Below are positions 32,906 through 42,825 of a DNA stretch of 64,000 bases, piece after piece. Position 1 is the stretch's first letter, and the number at the start of each line of letters is the position of its first letter. A model generated the notes under the pieces. It was given only the letters and a program-made list of their open reading frames with translations. It was not told the origin of the DNA and did no database searches. The position numbers were made by a program, and so were the translations under genes. The DNA comes from Streptomyces sp. NRRL WC-3618 (GTDB lineage Bacteria > Actinomycetota > Actinomycetes > Streptomycetales > Streptomycetaceae): assembly GCF_001280005.1 (NCBI RefSeq), contig NZ_LGDW01000144.1, positions 20,540-84,539 of the forward strand. Direction: 5' to 3'.

Positions 32906-34630
32906 ATGGGCATTCTCACTCTCCTGCGGAACGCGTTCGGCAAATCACGCAAGGGGCGTGACGCCGAGGCGGCGCCCGCGCGGGAGGCGGAGTCGGCTCC
33001 TCAGCAGGAAGCCACCGAGCCGAAGATTCCGGCACCGTCCCCGGAACCGACCCTGACCCAGTCACCCACCCCAACGCCCGCCGAGACCCCGTCGGTAGTA
33101 GCCGACCTGGTCTCAGCAGCCTTCGACAACGTCACGGTCCCCAAGCCGTCACGGCCGGTGGACGAGCCGACGAAGGCGGCTACGCCGGCGGCTGAGACTG
33201 CGGCGCCGGTCACCGAGCCGACGGAGCCGGAGGCTGAGGCCGCGACGCCGGTCACCGAGCCGACGGCTGAAGCCGAGGCGAAGACCGAGGCCGCGGAGGA
33301 GGCCAAGCCGGAGCCGGTGGCCGAGGTTGAGGTTGAGACCGAGGCGAAGCCGGAGCCGGTGGCCGAGGTAGAGCCGGAGACCGAGGCGAAGCCGGAGCCG
33401 GTGGCCGAGGTAGAGCCGGAGACCGAAGCTGAGGCAGAAGCAGAGGCCGAGCCGGAGCCGGTCGTTGAGGCGACCCCGGAGCCCGAGCCCGCCACCGAGG
33501 AGCCGGAACCGGTCGCCGAGGTAACCCCGGACCCCGAGCCCGAACCGGAATCCGCCGCCGAGGTAACCCCGGACCCCGAGCCCGTCACGGAGGAGCCGGA
33601 GCCGGTCGCCGAGACCACGCCGGAGGCCGAACCGGTCGCCGAGCCCGTCACCGAGGAAGCGGAGCCGGTCGCCGAGACCGCGCCGGAGGCCGAACCGGCC
33701 ACCGAGGTAACCCCGGACCCCGAGCCCGAACCGGAACCCGCCGTCGAGGAGACCCCGGAGCCGGAAGCGGTCGCCGAAGTGACCGAGCCCGTCGCGGAAG
33801 AGCCCGCTGCCGAACCCGAGCCGGCGGCCGAGGCGACCCCTGAACCGGAGCCCACGCCTGAGGCCGAGGCCGAGGACCTGGAACCGGCGGCAGCCGCCGA
33901 CGCACAGGAAGCCCCACAGGGGCCACCCGCACCCGAAGACGATGGCGTCACGGGTGGTGCAGGCGGGAACAAAGATACGGCCGAAGGCGAAGCCGAGGCC
34001 GTACCCGCAACCCTCCTCACCGCCTACAACTCCGCCGCCACCACCCTCACCACCCTCAACCTCACCACCACCCAGGCCAAGATCTACCTCGTCCTGGACC
34101 GCTCCGCGTCCATGCGCCCGTACTACAAGGACGGCTCCGCCCAGGCCCTCGGCGAGCAAACCCTCGCCCTCGCCGCCCACCTCGACCCGGAGGCGACCGT
34201 CCACGTCGTCTTCTTCTCCACCGAGCTGGACGGCACCGGCGAGCTCACCCTCACCGACCACGAGAACAAGATCGACGAACTCCACGCCTCCCTCGGCCGC
34301 ATGGGCCGTACGAGCTACCACGCAGCCGTGGAGGAGATCGTCACGCACTACGAGAAGTCCGGCACCAAGCACCCCGCCCTCATCGTCTTCCAGACGGACG
34401 GCGCCCCGGACGCGAAGACACCCGCGACCCAGTCCCTCACGGACGCGGCGACGAACCACCCGTCCCTCTTCTTCTCGTTCGTCGCGTTCGGCGAGCCGGA
34501 GAACAAGGCCTTCGACTACCTCCGGAAGCTCAAAACAGCCAACACATCCTTCTTCCACGCGGGCCCGACCCCCCGCGAGCTGACGGACACGGAGCTGTAC
34601 GAGGGCGTACTGGCGAGCTGGCGCCCGTAA
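32906..34630 (+). CDS. vWA-domain protein with long Glu/Pro/Val repeat region
   Basis: The 574-residue protein has a short basic N-terminus ([19 protein letters not shown]), about 310 residues of acidic repeats built from [12 protein letters not shown] and [15 protein letters not shown] units (~60-350), and a C-terminal von Willebrand A domain (~370-570) of the TerF/TerY type with the MIDAS start [10 protein letters not shown] and later FQTDGAPD. There is no signal peptide, so it is probably cytoplasmic. Ter-system vWA proteins work with TerD proteins in stress responses; a TerD gene is in this window, but 30 kb away. It is followed by a terminator and then metG. Confidence 0.8.
   Translation: MGILTLLRNAFGKSRKGRDAEAAPAREAESAPQQEATEPKIPAPSPEPTLTQSPTPTPAETPSVVADLVSAAFDNVTVPKPSRPVDEPTKAATPAAETAAPVTEPTEPEAEAATPVTEPTAEAEAKTEAAEEAKPEPVAEVEVETEAKPEPVAEVEPETEAKPEPVAEVEPETEAEAEAEAEPEPVVEATPEPEPATEEPEPVAEVTPDPEPEPESAAEVTPDPEPVTEEPEPVAETTPEAEPVAEPVTEEAEPVAETAPEAEPATEVTPDPEPEPEPAVEETPEPEAVAEVTEPVAEEPAAEPEPAAEATPEPEPTPEAEAEDLEPAAAADAQEAPQGPPAPEDDGVTGGAGGNKDTAEGEAEAVPATLLTAYNSAATTLTTLNLTTTQAKIYLVLDRSASMRPYYKDGSAQALGEQTLALAAHLDPEATVHVVFFSTELDGTGELTLTDHENKIDELHASLGRMGRTSYHAAVEEIVTHYEKSGTKHPALIVFQTDGAPDAKTPATQSLTDAATNHPSLFFSFVAFGEPENKAFDYLRKLKTANTSFFHAGPTPRELTDTELYEGVLASWRP
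33300..33880 (+). repeat. Tandem repeats coding for the acidic spacer of the vWA protein
   Basis: Near-identical units such as GCCGGAGCCGGTGGCCGAGG recur with a period of about 42 bp around 33308-33422 and in shorter degenerate units to ~33880. The array is prone to length change. Confidence 0.8.
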
Positions 34631-34675
34631 ACAAAAAAGAACACCCCGCAACCACCCCACCTCACGACACCACCC

Positions 34676-34710
34676 CGCCCGCCTCCCCCAGCAAAAACGG
34701 GAGGCGGGCG
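34676..34710 (+). terminator. Hairpin terminator after the vWA gene
   Basis: CGCCCGCCTCCC (34676-34687) pairs perfectly with GGGAGGCGGGCG (34699-34710) around an 11-nt loop. Confidence 0.75.
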
Positions 34711-34805
34711 CCCCATATCAGTCGGCTACGATTTCAAGGTTCGTAGACGGTCCAAACACACCAACCACACCGTCACTCCATGTAGCGACTTGGGAGCAGC
34801 CCGCA

Positions 34806-36521
34806 ATGGCTCGACACCTCATCACCAGCGCCCTTCCGTACATCAACGGGATCAAGCACCTGGGCAACATGGTGGGGTCCATGCTCCCGGCGGACGTCTA
34901 CTCCCGCTACCTCCGCCAGCAGGGCCACGACGTCCTCTACATCTGCGCGACGGACGAACACGGCACCCCGGCCGAGCTGGCCGCGAAGGAGCAGGGCATC
35001 CCCGTAGCGGACTTCTGCGCGCAGGCCCACGACGCGCAGAAGGCGGTGTACGACGGCTTCGCGCTGGCCTTCGACTACTTCGGGCGGAGTTCCTCCCCTC
35101 AGAACCACGAGATCACGCAGGAGATCGCGCGCGAGCTCAAGGCGAACGGGTTCATCGAGGAACGGGCCATCCGCCAGGTGTACTCCAACGCCGACGGCCG
35201 CTTCCTCCCCGACCGCTACATCATCGGCACGTGCCCGCACTGCGGCTACGACAAGGCCCGCGGCGACCAGTGCGAGAACTGCACCCGCGTCCTGGACCCG
35301 ACCGATCTGATCGAGGCGCGCTCGGCGATCAGCGGCAGCAGTGACCTGGAGGTCCGCGAGACCAAGCACCTCTTCCTCCTCCAGTCGGTACTGGCCGGAG
35401 AGGTCGAGTCCTGGGTCGACGAGCGCGCCGACAGCTGGCCGGTGCTGGCCTCCTCGATCGCCCGCAAGTGGCTCACCGAGGGCCTGCACGACCGTGCGAT
35501 CACCCGCGACCTCGACTGGGGCGTCCCGGTCCCGGCCGACACCTGGCCGGAACTGGCCGCCGAGGGCAAGGTCTTCTACGTCTGGTTCGACGCCCCCATC
35601 GAGTACATCGGCGCGACGAAGGAGTGGGCGGACGAGGACCCCGAGAGCCGTGACTGGCGCTCCTGGTGGTGGAAGTCGGACACGGACGTCCGGTACACGC
35701 AGTTCATGGGCAAGGACAACGTCCCCTTCCACAGCGTGATGTTCCCGGCGACCCTGCTGGGCACCCGCGCGCCGTGGAAGAAGGTCGACGTCATCAAGGC
35801 CTTCAACTGGCTGAACTACTACGGCGGCAAGTTCTCCACCTCCCAGCAGCGTGGTGTCTTCACCCACGACGCGCTGGAGATCCTGCCCGCTGACTACTGG
35901 CGCTACTTCATGATCGCCAACGCGCCGGAGTCCGACGACTCCTCCTTCACGTGGGAGCACTTCACGGCCACGGTGAACAAGGACCTCGCGGACACCCTCG
36001 GCAACTTCGTCAACCGCGTCCTGTCCTTCTCGAAGAAGCGCTTCGGCGACGAGGTCCCGGCGGGCTCGGCGGCCGGCGAGGCGGAGGTGAAGCTGGGCGA
36101 GCAGATCGCCGAGCTGCTCGCGGAGTACGAGAGCCAGATGGAGGCGCTCCAGTTCCGCAAGGCGGCGGCTGCCCTGCGCGCCCTGTGGTCGGCGGGCAAC
36201 TCCTACCTGGAGGAGAAGGCGCCCTGGCTGGAGATCAAGACCGACCAGGACGGCGCGGCCCTGACCCTCCGTACGGCGATGAACCTCATCCACCTCTACT
36301 CGGTGGTCTCGGAGCCCTTCATCCCGACGACGGCGGCGACGATGCGCGCGGCGTTCGCGCTGGCGGACGACACGCGGACGTGGGTCACGGCCGACGAGGC
36401 GAAGTCCCTGTCCACCGTCCCCGCAGGCACCCCGTTCACGGTGCCGCCGGTCCTGTTCGCGAAGCTGACGGACGACGACCTGGAGACGTACAAGGAGCGC
36501 TTCGGCGGCGCCTCCGCGTAA
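34806..36521 (+). CDS. metG: Methionyl-tRNA synthetase
   Basis: The 571-residue class I synthetase has a Rossmann fold: [14 protein letters not shown] holds the HIGH-type signature as [21 protein letters not shown] is the zinc knuckle, [15 protein letters not shown] is the conserved methionine-pocket region, and the KMSKS-type loop is [13 protein letters not shown]. The C-terminal anticodon-binding domain ends without the EMAP-like extension. The KFSTS loop is divergent from KMSKS, but this variant occurs in Streptomyces and some other MetRS lineages. It charges tRNA-Met. GGGAG precedes the ATG. Followed by a small PH-domain gene. Confidence 0.93.
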   Translation: MARHLITSALPYINGIKHLGNMVGSMLPADVYSRYLRQQGHDVLYICATDEHGTPAELAAKEQGIPVADFCAQAHDAQKAVYDGFALAFDYFGRSSSPQNHEITQEIARELKANGFIEERAIRQVYSNADGRFLPDRYIIGTCPHCGYDKARGDQCENCTRVLDPTDLIEARSAISGSSDLEVRETKHLFLLQSVLAGEVESWVDERADSWPVLASSIARKWLTEGLHDRAITRDLDWGVPVPADTWPELAAEGKVFYVWFDAPIEYIGATKEWADEDPESRDWRSWWWKSDTDVRYTQFMGKDNVPFHSVMFPATLLGTRAPWKKVDVIKAFNWLNYYGGKFSTSQQRGVFTHDALEILPADYWRYFMIANAPESDDSSFTWEHFTATVNKDLADTLGNFVNRVLSFSKKRFGDEVPAGSAAGEAEVKLGEQIAELLAEYESQMEALQFRKAAAALRALWSAGNSYLEEKAPWLEIKTDQDGAALTLRTAMNLIHLYSVVSEPFIPTTAATMRAAFALADDTRTWVTADEAKSLSTVPAGTPFTVPPVLFAKLTDDDLETYKERFGGASA

Positions 36522-36643
36522 CCAGGCAGCGCACAGCAACTCACCTTCAGCAACACCGAACCACCGAACCGCCCGTGAACTCCCCGGAGCCCACTGGCGG
36601 TTCTCCTTCCGCTCCAAGCAGTCCACCTGACGGGGGTTCAACC

Positions 36644-37009
36644 ATGGCACTCTTCGGCAACGCGCACACCGTCGATCCGTCCGCCGCACAGCAGGACTAC
36701 GCCCGGCTGCTCGGCCAGAACGAGCAGGTCCACGCCGCGTACCAGCTGATCCGCGACACCATCCTGTTCACCGACCGCCGGCTCCTTCTGGTCGACAAGC
36801 AGGGCATCACCGGCAAGAAGGTGGAGTACCACTCGGTCCCGTACCGCAGCATCACCCACTTCGCGGTGGAGACCGCAGGCACCTTCGACCTCGACGCCGA
36901 ACTCAAGATCTGGATCTCGGGTTCCGCGACCCCGATCCAGAAGACGTTCACCAAGGGCGTCGACATCTACGAGGTCCAGGCGATCCTGACGCAGTTCGTG
37001 ACGAAGTAG
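36644..37009 (+). CDS. PH-domain (YvbH/bPH) protein
   Basis: The 121-residue protein is one bacterial pleckstrin-homology domain: QVHAAYQLIRDTILFTDRRLLLVDKQGITGKKVEYHSVPYRSITHFAVETAGTFDLDAELKIWISG. Such domains form homo-oligomeric rings with no established ligand. It lies 122 bp after metG and ends before a strong terminator shared with aspS. Confidence 0.85.
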   Translation: MALFGNAHTVDPSAAQQDYARLLGQNEQVHAAYQLIRDTILFTDRRLLLVDKQGITGKKVEYHSVPYRSITHFAVETAGTFDLDAELKIWISGSATPIQKTFTKGVDIYEVQAILTQFVTK

Positions 37010-37050
37010 GCGAAGTAGCCGCAGCTGGCGAAACTGCAGGACAAGACGAA

Positions 37051-37083
37051 GGCCCGGAACCCCTTTCCTCAGGGTTCCGGGCC
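37051..37083. terminator. Bidirectional terminator between the PH-domain gene and aspS
   Basis: GGCCCGGAACCC (37051-37062) and GGGTTCCGGGCC (37072-37083) form a perfect 12-bp stem with a 9-nt loop. Confidence 0.85.
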
Positions 37084-37119
37084 GACCGTCACAAACCGCG
37101 ACTACTCGCCGCCGCCGAA

Positions 37120-38883
37120 CTACTTCGGCTGCGGCTTCCGCACCGAGATGTGCAGCTCCCGCAGCCGCGTCTCCTCCAGCTCGGTCGGCGCGCCCATCAT
37201 CAGATCCTGGGCGTTGCCGTTGAGCGGGAACGCGATCGTCTCGCGGATGTTCGGCTCGTCGGCGAGCAGCATGACGATGCGGTCCACACCCGGGGCGATG
37301 CCACCGTGCGGAGGGGCGCCGAAGCGCAGCGCGCGGAGCATGCCGGCGAACTCGCGCTCGACGGTCTCCTCCTCGTAGCCCGCGATGCCGAACGCCTTCA
37401 GCATGATGTCGGGCTCGTGGTTACGGATCGCGCCGGACGACAGCTCGATGCCGTTGCAGACGATGTCATACTGCCAGGCCAGGATGTCCAGCGGGTCCTG
37501 GGTCTCCAGGGCCTCCATGCCACCCTGGGGCATCGAGAACGGGTTGTGCGAGAAGTCGATCTTGCCGGTGTCCTCGTCCTTCTCGAACATCGGGAAGTCG
37601 ACGATCCAGCAGAACCGGAAGACGTTCTCCTCGAAGTGCCCGGCGCGCTTGGCGGCCTCGACCCGCACCGCGCCCATGATCTTCGAGACCTCGTCGAACT
37701 CGCCCGCGCCGAAGAACACGGCATGACCGGCCGACAGCGACAGCCGCTTGGTCAGCTCGGCGACGTTCTCCTCGGTGAGGAACTTCGCGATCGGCCCGGA
37801 CAGCGAACCGTCCTCCGTGACCCGCACCCAGGCGAGACCCTTCGCACCCAGCGTGACGGCGAAGTCGCCGAGCTGGTCGAAGAACTTCCGGGGCTGCGAC
37901 GACACGTCCGGCACCGGCAGGGCACGTACGTGCTTGCCCGCGAAGGCCTTGAACTCCGAGCCCTCGAAGACGTCGGTGATGTCGACCAGCTCCAGCTGGG
38001 CGCGCAGGTCCGGCTTGTCGGAGCCGTACTTCAGCATCGCCTCGCGGAACGGGATGCGCGGGAAGGGCGAGGTGACCTGACGGCCCTTGCCGAACTCGGT
38101 GAACAGCTCGGTCATCAGCCGCTCGATCGGCTGGAAGACGTCCTCCTGCTCGACGAAGCTCATCTCGACGTCGAGCTGGTAGAACTCGCCCGGCGAACGG
38201 TCCGCACGCGCGTCCTCGTCACGGAAGCAGGGCGCGATCTGGAAGTAGCGGTCGAACCCGGAGATCATCAGCAGCTGCTTGAACTGCTGCGGGGCCTGCG
38301 GGAGCGCGTAGAACTTGCCCGGGTTGAGGCGGGACGGCACGACGAAGTCGCGGGCGCCCTCGGGGGAGGTGGCGGTGAGGATCGGGGTCGCCATCTCGTT
38401 GAAGCCGAGGGCGGTCATCTTGTGACGGATCGCCGAGATGACGGCCGTACGCAGCATGATGTTGCGGTGCATGCGCTCGCGGCGCAGGTCGAGGAAGCGG
38501 TACTCCAGGCGCCGCTCCTCGTTGACCCCGTCCTCGGTGTTGATCGTGAAGGGCAGCGGCTGGGCGGCGCCGAGCAGCTCCACCTCGCCGACCTCGACCT
38601 CGATCTCACCGGTGGGCAGCTCGGAGTTGATGTTCTCCGCGCCACGCGAGACGACCTTGCCGTCGACGCGGACCGTCGACTCCTTGGAGACCTTGTCGAG
38701 GGCCTCGTAGGCGGGCGTGCCGGGGCGGGCGACGAGCTGCGTGATGCCGTAGTGATCGCGCAGGTCGATGAAGAGGATGCCGCCCAGGTCGCGCCGATTG
38801 TGCAGCCAGCCGCTCAGCCGGACGTCGCTGCCGACGTCAGAGGCGCGGAGCTCGCCGCAGGTGTGGGACCTGTACCGATGCAT
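37120..38883 (-). CDS. aspS: Aspartyl-tRNA synthetase
   Basis: The 587-residue class II synthetase of the bacterial type has an N-terminal OB-fold anticodon domain ([37 protein letters not shown]), motif 2 [34 protein letters not shown], the bacterial GAD insertion (~290-420) and motif 3 [27 protein letters not shown] at the C-terminus. It charges tRNA-Asp, and possibly tRNA-Asn, as in actinobacteria that rely on GatCAB. The ATG at 38883 is followed by [12 protein letters not shown], the usual start. A parS site lies 59 bp upstream. Confidence 0.96.
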   Translation of the reverse strand: MHRYRSHTCGELRASDVGSDVRLSGWLHNRRDLGGILFIDLRDHYGITQLVARPGTPAYEALDKVSKESTVRVDGKVVSRGAENINSELPTGEIEVEVGEVELLGAAQPLPFTINTEDGVNEERRLEYRFLDLRRERMHRNIMLRTAVISAIRHKMTALGFNEMATPILTATSPEGARDFVVPSRLNPGKFYALPQAPQQFKQLLMISGFDRYFQIAPCFRDEDARADRSPGEFYQLDVEMSFVEQEDVFQPIERLMTELFTEFGKGRQVTSPFPRIPFREAMLKYGSDKPDLRAQLELVDITDVFEGSEFKAFAGKHVRALPVPDVSSQPRKFFDQLGDFAVTLGAKGLAWVRVTEDGSLSGPIAKFLTEENVAELTKRLSLSAGHAVFFGAGEFDEVSKIMGAVRVEAAKRAGHFEENVFRFCWIVDFPMFEKDEDTGKIDFSHNPFSMPQGGMEALETQDPLDILAWQYDIVCNGIELSSGAIRNHEPDIMLKAFGIAGYEEETVEREFAGMLRALRFGAPPHGGIAPGVDRIVMLLADEPNIRETIAFPLNGNAQDLMMGAPTELEETRLRELHISVRKPQPK

Positions 38884-38941
38884 CGTCGTTCATCCAGCCT
38901 TCGCGGATCGGGGATCGGGGTGCGTGTTTCGCACTCTCACA

Positions 38942-38957
38942 TGTTTCACGTGAAACA
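38942..38957. promoter_or_regulatory. parS centromere site (ParB binding)
   Basis: TGTTTCACGTGAAACA is a perfect 16-bp palindrome identical to the canonical parS. It lies in the divergent gap between aspS and the SpoIIE gene. Streptomyces chromosomes carry about 20 such sites clustered around oriC, so this places the window in the origin-proximal core. A degenerate half (GTGTTTCGCAC) is nearby at 38925-38935. Confidence 0.93.
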
Positions 38958-39126
38958 CAGACCCAGGGTACCGGCCACCCCGAGGCCGCTTTCCCGCAAT
39001 TGTTCGCACGCGCAGCCTGCACCGCTCGTCCCGGAGTGCCCGACAGGGCAATCCGCAGGGCACTCCGCGTGGTGCTCCGTACAGCTTGGGTGGCACGCTG
39101 CGATCACCTCTCCATAAAGTAGGTCA

Positions 39127-41355
39127 ATGCGCACTGGTGAGCCCCTGCCCGCCGTGGGGGACGTCCTGGTCGCCCTCGCAACCGGCCTGTGGCATTGGGA
39201 CACAGCAACAAACCTGGTCACCCTCGACGCCGAGGCGGCCCGTCTGCTCGGCCTGCCCGCCGAACCGACCGCCCTCACGGAGGCCGCGACCCGCGCCCGC
39301 CTCCACCCGGTCGACTGGAACGAGATCGCCGGCGTCATCCAGCTCGCCGTCGCCGAGGACAGCATCGCCGAGGTCCGGGTCCGGGTCATGGACGGGCAGG
39401 GCCGGGTGATCCGTACCGTACGCAGCCGCGCGAAGCCGACCTTCGACCTCGACCGCAAGGCGTACGACGTGATCGGCACCTTGCAGGAGGTCACCGAGCC
39501 CCAGCCGGGCACCGCCGCCCGCACCCCCGTCACCGGTGACTGGCGCCGCTCGCGCGAGGCGTTCCTGCTGGACGCGGGCCGAGCGCTCGCCGAGGCACGG
39601 TCCACGGAGGAGGTGCTGCGGGTCGCGGCCGGCCTGTCGATGCCGGGCTTCTCACCGGACGGCCTCGCCGTCTTCGGCGTCCAGGGCGACCGTCTGACCG
39701 TCATCGGCCATCACGGCCAGCGCCCCGGCGACGAGCGGCCCTTCTCCCACATGTCCCTGGAGACCGACTACCCGGCCGCCGAGGTGGTCCGCACCGGCCG
39801 GGCCGTCTACCTCTCCTCGCCCGATGCCTACCAGGACCGCTACCCCACCGCCTGGCCGCTTGCCCAGGTGTTCGACCGCCAGTCCTGGGCGTTCCTGCCA
39901 CTGACCGTCGCGGGCCGCACGATGGGCGCCTGGATGGCGGGCTTCGCCTACCCGGTCAGCTTCACCCCCGACGAACGCTCCGTCCTGACCACGGTCGCCC
40001 GCATGCTCGCCCAGGCCCTCTCCCGGGCAGGCGTGGCCGAGTCGGAACGCGAACTGACGGACGGCCTGCAGCGCTCCATGCTGCCGGTCCTCGGCCCCGA
40101 GATACCCGGCATGGACGTCGCCGCCCGCTACATACCGACCGGCGGCGGCCTCCAGGTCGGCGGCGACTGGTACGACATGATCCCGCTGCCCGGCGGCGGA
40201 CGCTTCGCCCTGGTCATCGGCGACGTCCAGGGCCACGACGTGCGCGCCGCCGGTCTGATGGGCCAGCTCCGCATAGCGCTGCGCGCCTACGCCTCCGAGG
40301 GCCACCGCCCCGACGCCGTCCTCTCCCGCGCCTCCCGCTTCCTGCACGGCATCACCCACTCCGGGGACCACGCGGGCGTCGGCGACCTGCGCTTCGCGAC
40401 CTGCCTGTACGTCGAGGTCGACCCGGCGACCGGGGTCCTGGAGATCGCCCGCGCCGGCCACCCCGACCCGGCGATCCGGATGGCGGACGGCACGGTACTG
40501 ACCCGCCCGACCGCGGGCGGCCTGCCCCTGGGCATCGACCCGGACGCCGACTACCCCACCACCCTCCTCGCCCTCGAACCCGGCGAGACCATGCTCCTGT
40601 GCACCGACGGCCTGATCGAGACGGGCGGCCACGACCTGGAGACGGGCTGGCAGCGCATTCGCGGCACCCTGGAGGAACACAAGGGAGACATCGACGGTGA
40701 CGGGTTGGAGGAGCTGGCCGACGCCCTGGTCCAGGCGGTGCACGGCCCGTCCTCCCACCACACCACGGGCCCCCTGGCCGACCGCCGCGAGGACGACATA
40801 GCGCTGCTGCTGCTGAGCCGGCCGGGCGAACGCGCCGCCGACGGCGCACTGCCACCCGCGGTACGCCCCACCGTCCGACGCACCATGCTGACGATCGCCC
40901 AGGCGGAACCCGAGCGCGTCGCGGTGGCCCGCCAACAGCTCCGCGAACAGCTCCACGACTGGCCCTGCGCCGACCAGATCGACTCGGCGGTCCTTCTGGT
41001 CTCCGAGACGGTCACCAACGTCCTGGTCCACACCGACGCCGACGCGTTGGTCGTCGCCGAGGTCACGGGCGACCCCGGGGCGCGCCGCATCCGCGTCGAG
41101 GTCACGGACGTGAGCGACGACCTCCCGCACAAACGCCGCCCGGGCGAACTGGCGTCGTCGGGCCGGGGCCTGATGCTGATCGAAATGCTCGCGGACGCGT
41201 GGGGGGTGGACCCCCGGGGCGAGGGCAAGAGCATCTGGTTCGAGCTGTACGAGAAAGCGGTGGAGAAGGAAGAGGAGAAGGAAGCAGAGGAGAAGAAGAA
41301 GACAGAAGGGGAGAAGGCAGAAAGGACACACCCGGGCGCCGCGAAAAGCGGATGA
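39127..41355 (+). CDS. PAS-GAF-SpoIIE phosphatase with C-terminal RsbW-like kinase domain
   Basis: The 742-residue cytoplasmic protein has a PAS domain (~15-110), a GAF domain (~140-305), a SpoIIE/PP2C phosphatase (~330-560, VGGDWYDM and IGDVQGHD metal motifs) and a GHKL ATPase (~590-705, with SETVTNVLVHT and SSGRGLMLIEMLADAWG). Having both phosphatase and kinase modules lets one protein set the phosphorylation state of an anti-sigma antagonist. The C-terminus is a Glu/Lys-rich tail (VEKEEEKEAEEKKKTEGEKAE). The next gene, a P450, starts 1 bp after its stop, which implies coupling. Confidence 0.88.
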   Translation: MRTGEPLPAVGDVLVALATGLWHWDTATNLVTLDAEAARLLGLPAEPTALTEAATRARLHPVDWNEIAGVIQLAVAEDSIAEVRVRVMDGQGRVIRTVRSRAKPTFDLDRKAYDVIGTLQEVTEPQPGTAARTPVTGDWRRSREAFLLDAGRALAEARSTEEVLRVAAGLSMPGFSPDGLAVFGVQGDRLTVIGHHGQRPGDERPFSHMSLETDYPAAEVVRTGRAVYLSSPDAYQDRYPTAWPLAQVFDRQSWAFLPLTVAGRTMGAWMAGFAYPVSFTPDERSVLTTVARMLAQALSRAGVAESERELTDGLQRSMLPVLGPEIPGMDVAARYIPTGGGLQVGGDWYDMIPLPGGGRFALVIGDVQGHDVRAAGLMGQLRIALRAYASEGHRPDAVLSRASRFLHGITHSGDHAGVGDLRFATCLYVEVDPATGVLEIARAGHPDPAIRMADGTVLTRPTAGGLPLGIDPDADYPTTLLALEPGETMLLCTDGLIETGGHDLETGWQRIRGTLEEHKGDIDGDGLEELADALVQAVHGPSSHHTTGPLADRREDDIALLLLSRPGERAADGALPPAVRPTVRRTMLTIAQAEPERVAVARQQLREQLHDWPCADQIDSAVLLVSETVTNVLVHTDADALVVAEVTGDPGARRIRVEVTDVSDDLPHKRRPGELASSGRGLMLIEMLADAWGVDPRGEGKSIWFELYEKAVEKEEEKEAEEKKKTEGEKAERTHPGAAKSG

Positions 41356-41356
41356 T

Positions 41357-42739
41357 ATGAACATGGCTGTCACGCGCACCGCCACGCCCGCCCCCGGCCC
41401 CACCGGCCACCCCCTGCTGGGCTCGGCCCTCGACCTCCGCAGGGACCCGCTCGGCACGTTCGTCCGCACCCAGCGGGAGTACGGCGACGTGGTCCGCGTG
41501 ACAGCGGGCCCACCCGGCCTCCGTACGGTCATGTACGGCGTCTTCTCCCCCGAGGGCGCCCAGCAGGTCCTGGCCACCCAGGCCGGCAACTTCCGCAAGG
41601 ACAACGCCTTCTACGAGGAGATACGCCAGACCGGCGGCAACGGCCTGCTGACCAGCCAGGACGACGACTATCTCCGCCAACGCCGCCTGATTCAGCCCCT
41701 GTTCACAAAGAGGCGGGTCGACAGCTACGCCACGGCGATCACCCAGGAGGCCGAGGCGACGGCGGCACGCTGGCGCAACCGCGCCGAGGTGGACGTCGTA
41801 CAGGAGATGGACCGCCTGGCGCTGCGCACGGTCACCCGCGTCCTGTTCGGAACGGATGTCGAGGCCGCGGTGGACGTGATCCGCGCCAACTTCCCGGTCA
41901 TGAGCGCGTACATCACCGGGCGGGCCTACGCCCCGCTCAAACTCCCGCGCTCCTGGCCCACACCGTCCAACAGACGTGCGGAGGCGGCGACTCGGGCGGT
42001 GTACGAGGTCTGCGACCGGATCATCGCGGCCCGCCGGAGCGAGGGCGGCGAAGCAGCGGACGACAATGCCGACTCCGACCTGCTCTCCCTCCTCTCCCGG
42101 GCGCGGAACGAGGAGGACGGCAGCCTCGACGCCACCGAACTCCGCGACCAGGTGCTGGTGTTCCTCCTCGCGGGCCACGAAACGACGGCGACGTCACTGG
42201 CCTTCGCCCTCCACCTCCTGGCCCGCCACCCCGAGGCCAGGGCAAGGGCCCAGCAGGAAGTCGACGCGCTGCCGCCCGACGAGCCCTGCACAGCGGCAGA
42301 CATGGACCGACTCCCGTACCTGACCCAGGTCCTGAAGGAGACGATGCGCCTGTACCCGGCCGCTCCGCTGGTGGGCAGGCGGTCGGTGGCGGAGACGGAG
42401 ATCGACGGCCACGTCATCCCGGCGGGCGTGGACATCCTGATCTCCCCCTGGGTCACCCACCGCCACCCGGCCCACTGGGACACCCCCGACCGCTTCGACC
42501 CGGACCGCTTCACCCCCGCCCAGGAATCCGCCCGCCACCGCTACGCCTGGCTCCCGTTCGGCGGTGGCCCCCGCGCGTGCATCGGCCGCCACTTCTCGAT
42601 GCTGGAATCGGTCCTGGCCCTGGCGGTACTCCTCCGCGAGTACGACCTCGAAACCCCGGACGCGGACATCCCGGTCACGGCGGCGGTGACGTTGCAGGCG
42701 GTGGGGGAGGCGCGGGTGAGGGTGCGGGCGCGAAGGTGA
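41357..42739 (+). CDS. Cytochrome P450
   Basis: The 460-residue protein has the I-helix AGHETT (~272-277), the K-helix KETMRLYP (~327-334), and the heme loop FGGGPRACIGRHF with the ligand Cys near 408. FGGGPRxCIG with a Phe-Gly-Gly start and the AGHETT helix is nearer to CYP102/CYP110/eukaryote-like P450s than to the usual Streptomyces CYP105/107 group. It starts 1 bp after the SpoIIE gene; an ATG two codons on (41363) is an alternative. No ferredoxin or reductase gene is beside it, so electrons must come from elsewhere. Substrate unknown. Confidence 0.9.
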   Translation: MNMAVTRTATPAPGPTGHPLLGSALDLRRDPLGTFVRTQREYGDVVRVTAGPPGLRTVMYGVFSPEGAQQVLATQAGNFRKDNAFYEEIRQTGGNGLLTSQDDDYLRQRRLIQPLFTKRRVDSYATAITQEAEATAARWRNRAEVDVVQEMDRLALRTVTRVLFGTDVEAAVDVIRANFPVMSAYITGRAYAPLKLPRSWPTPSNRRAEAATRAVYEVCDRIIAARRSEGGEAADDNADSDLLSLLSRARNEEDGSLDATELRDQVLVFLLAGHETTATSLAFALHLLARHPEARARAQQEVDALPPDEPCTAADMDRLPYLTQVLKETMRLYPAAPLVGRRSVAETEIDGHVIPAGVDILISPWVTHRHPAHWDTPDRFDPDRFTPAQESARHRYAWLPFGGGPRACIGRHFSMLESVLALAVLLREYDLETPDADIPVTAAVTLQAVGEARVRVRARR

Positions 42740-42750
42740 CGCGTCAGCTT

Positions 42751-42767
42751 AATGAGTGAACATCATT
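42751..42767. promoter_or_regulatory. Inverted repeat upstream of the BRO-N gene
   Basis: AATGA (42751-42755) and TCATT (42763-42767) flank 7 bp in an A+T-rich pocket just upstream of the BRO-N gene. It may be an operator or part of the promoter. Confidence 0.3.
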
Positions 42768-42825
42768 GCTTCGAACACGAGTTGCGCCCCCACCTGCCTA
42801 CTTTCGGAGGCGGAGGTGATGCTCG

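Noticed and set aside
34806..36521. T-box or SAM riboswitch before metG
   Set aside because: The 175-bp upstream region holds only the terminator of the vWA gene and a short leader; no specifier-loop or SAM-box pattern is visible.
37150..39117. 655-codon plus-strand frame opposite aspS
   Set aside because: It is the antisense shadow of the well-identified aspS gene, with Arg/Gly/Leu-biased composition.
41357..42739. P450 as part of a secondary-metabolite cluster
   Set aside because: No PKS, NRPS, terpene or RiPP genes are within reach, and the flanks are housekeeping genes.
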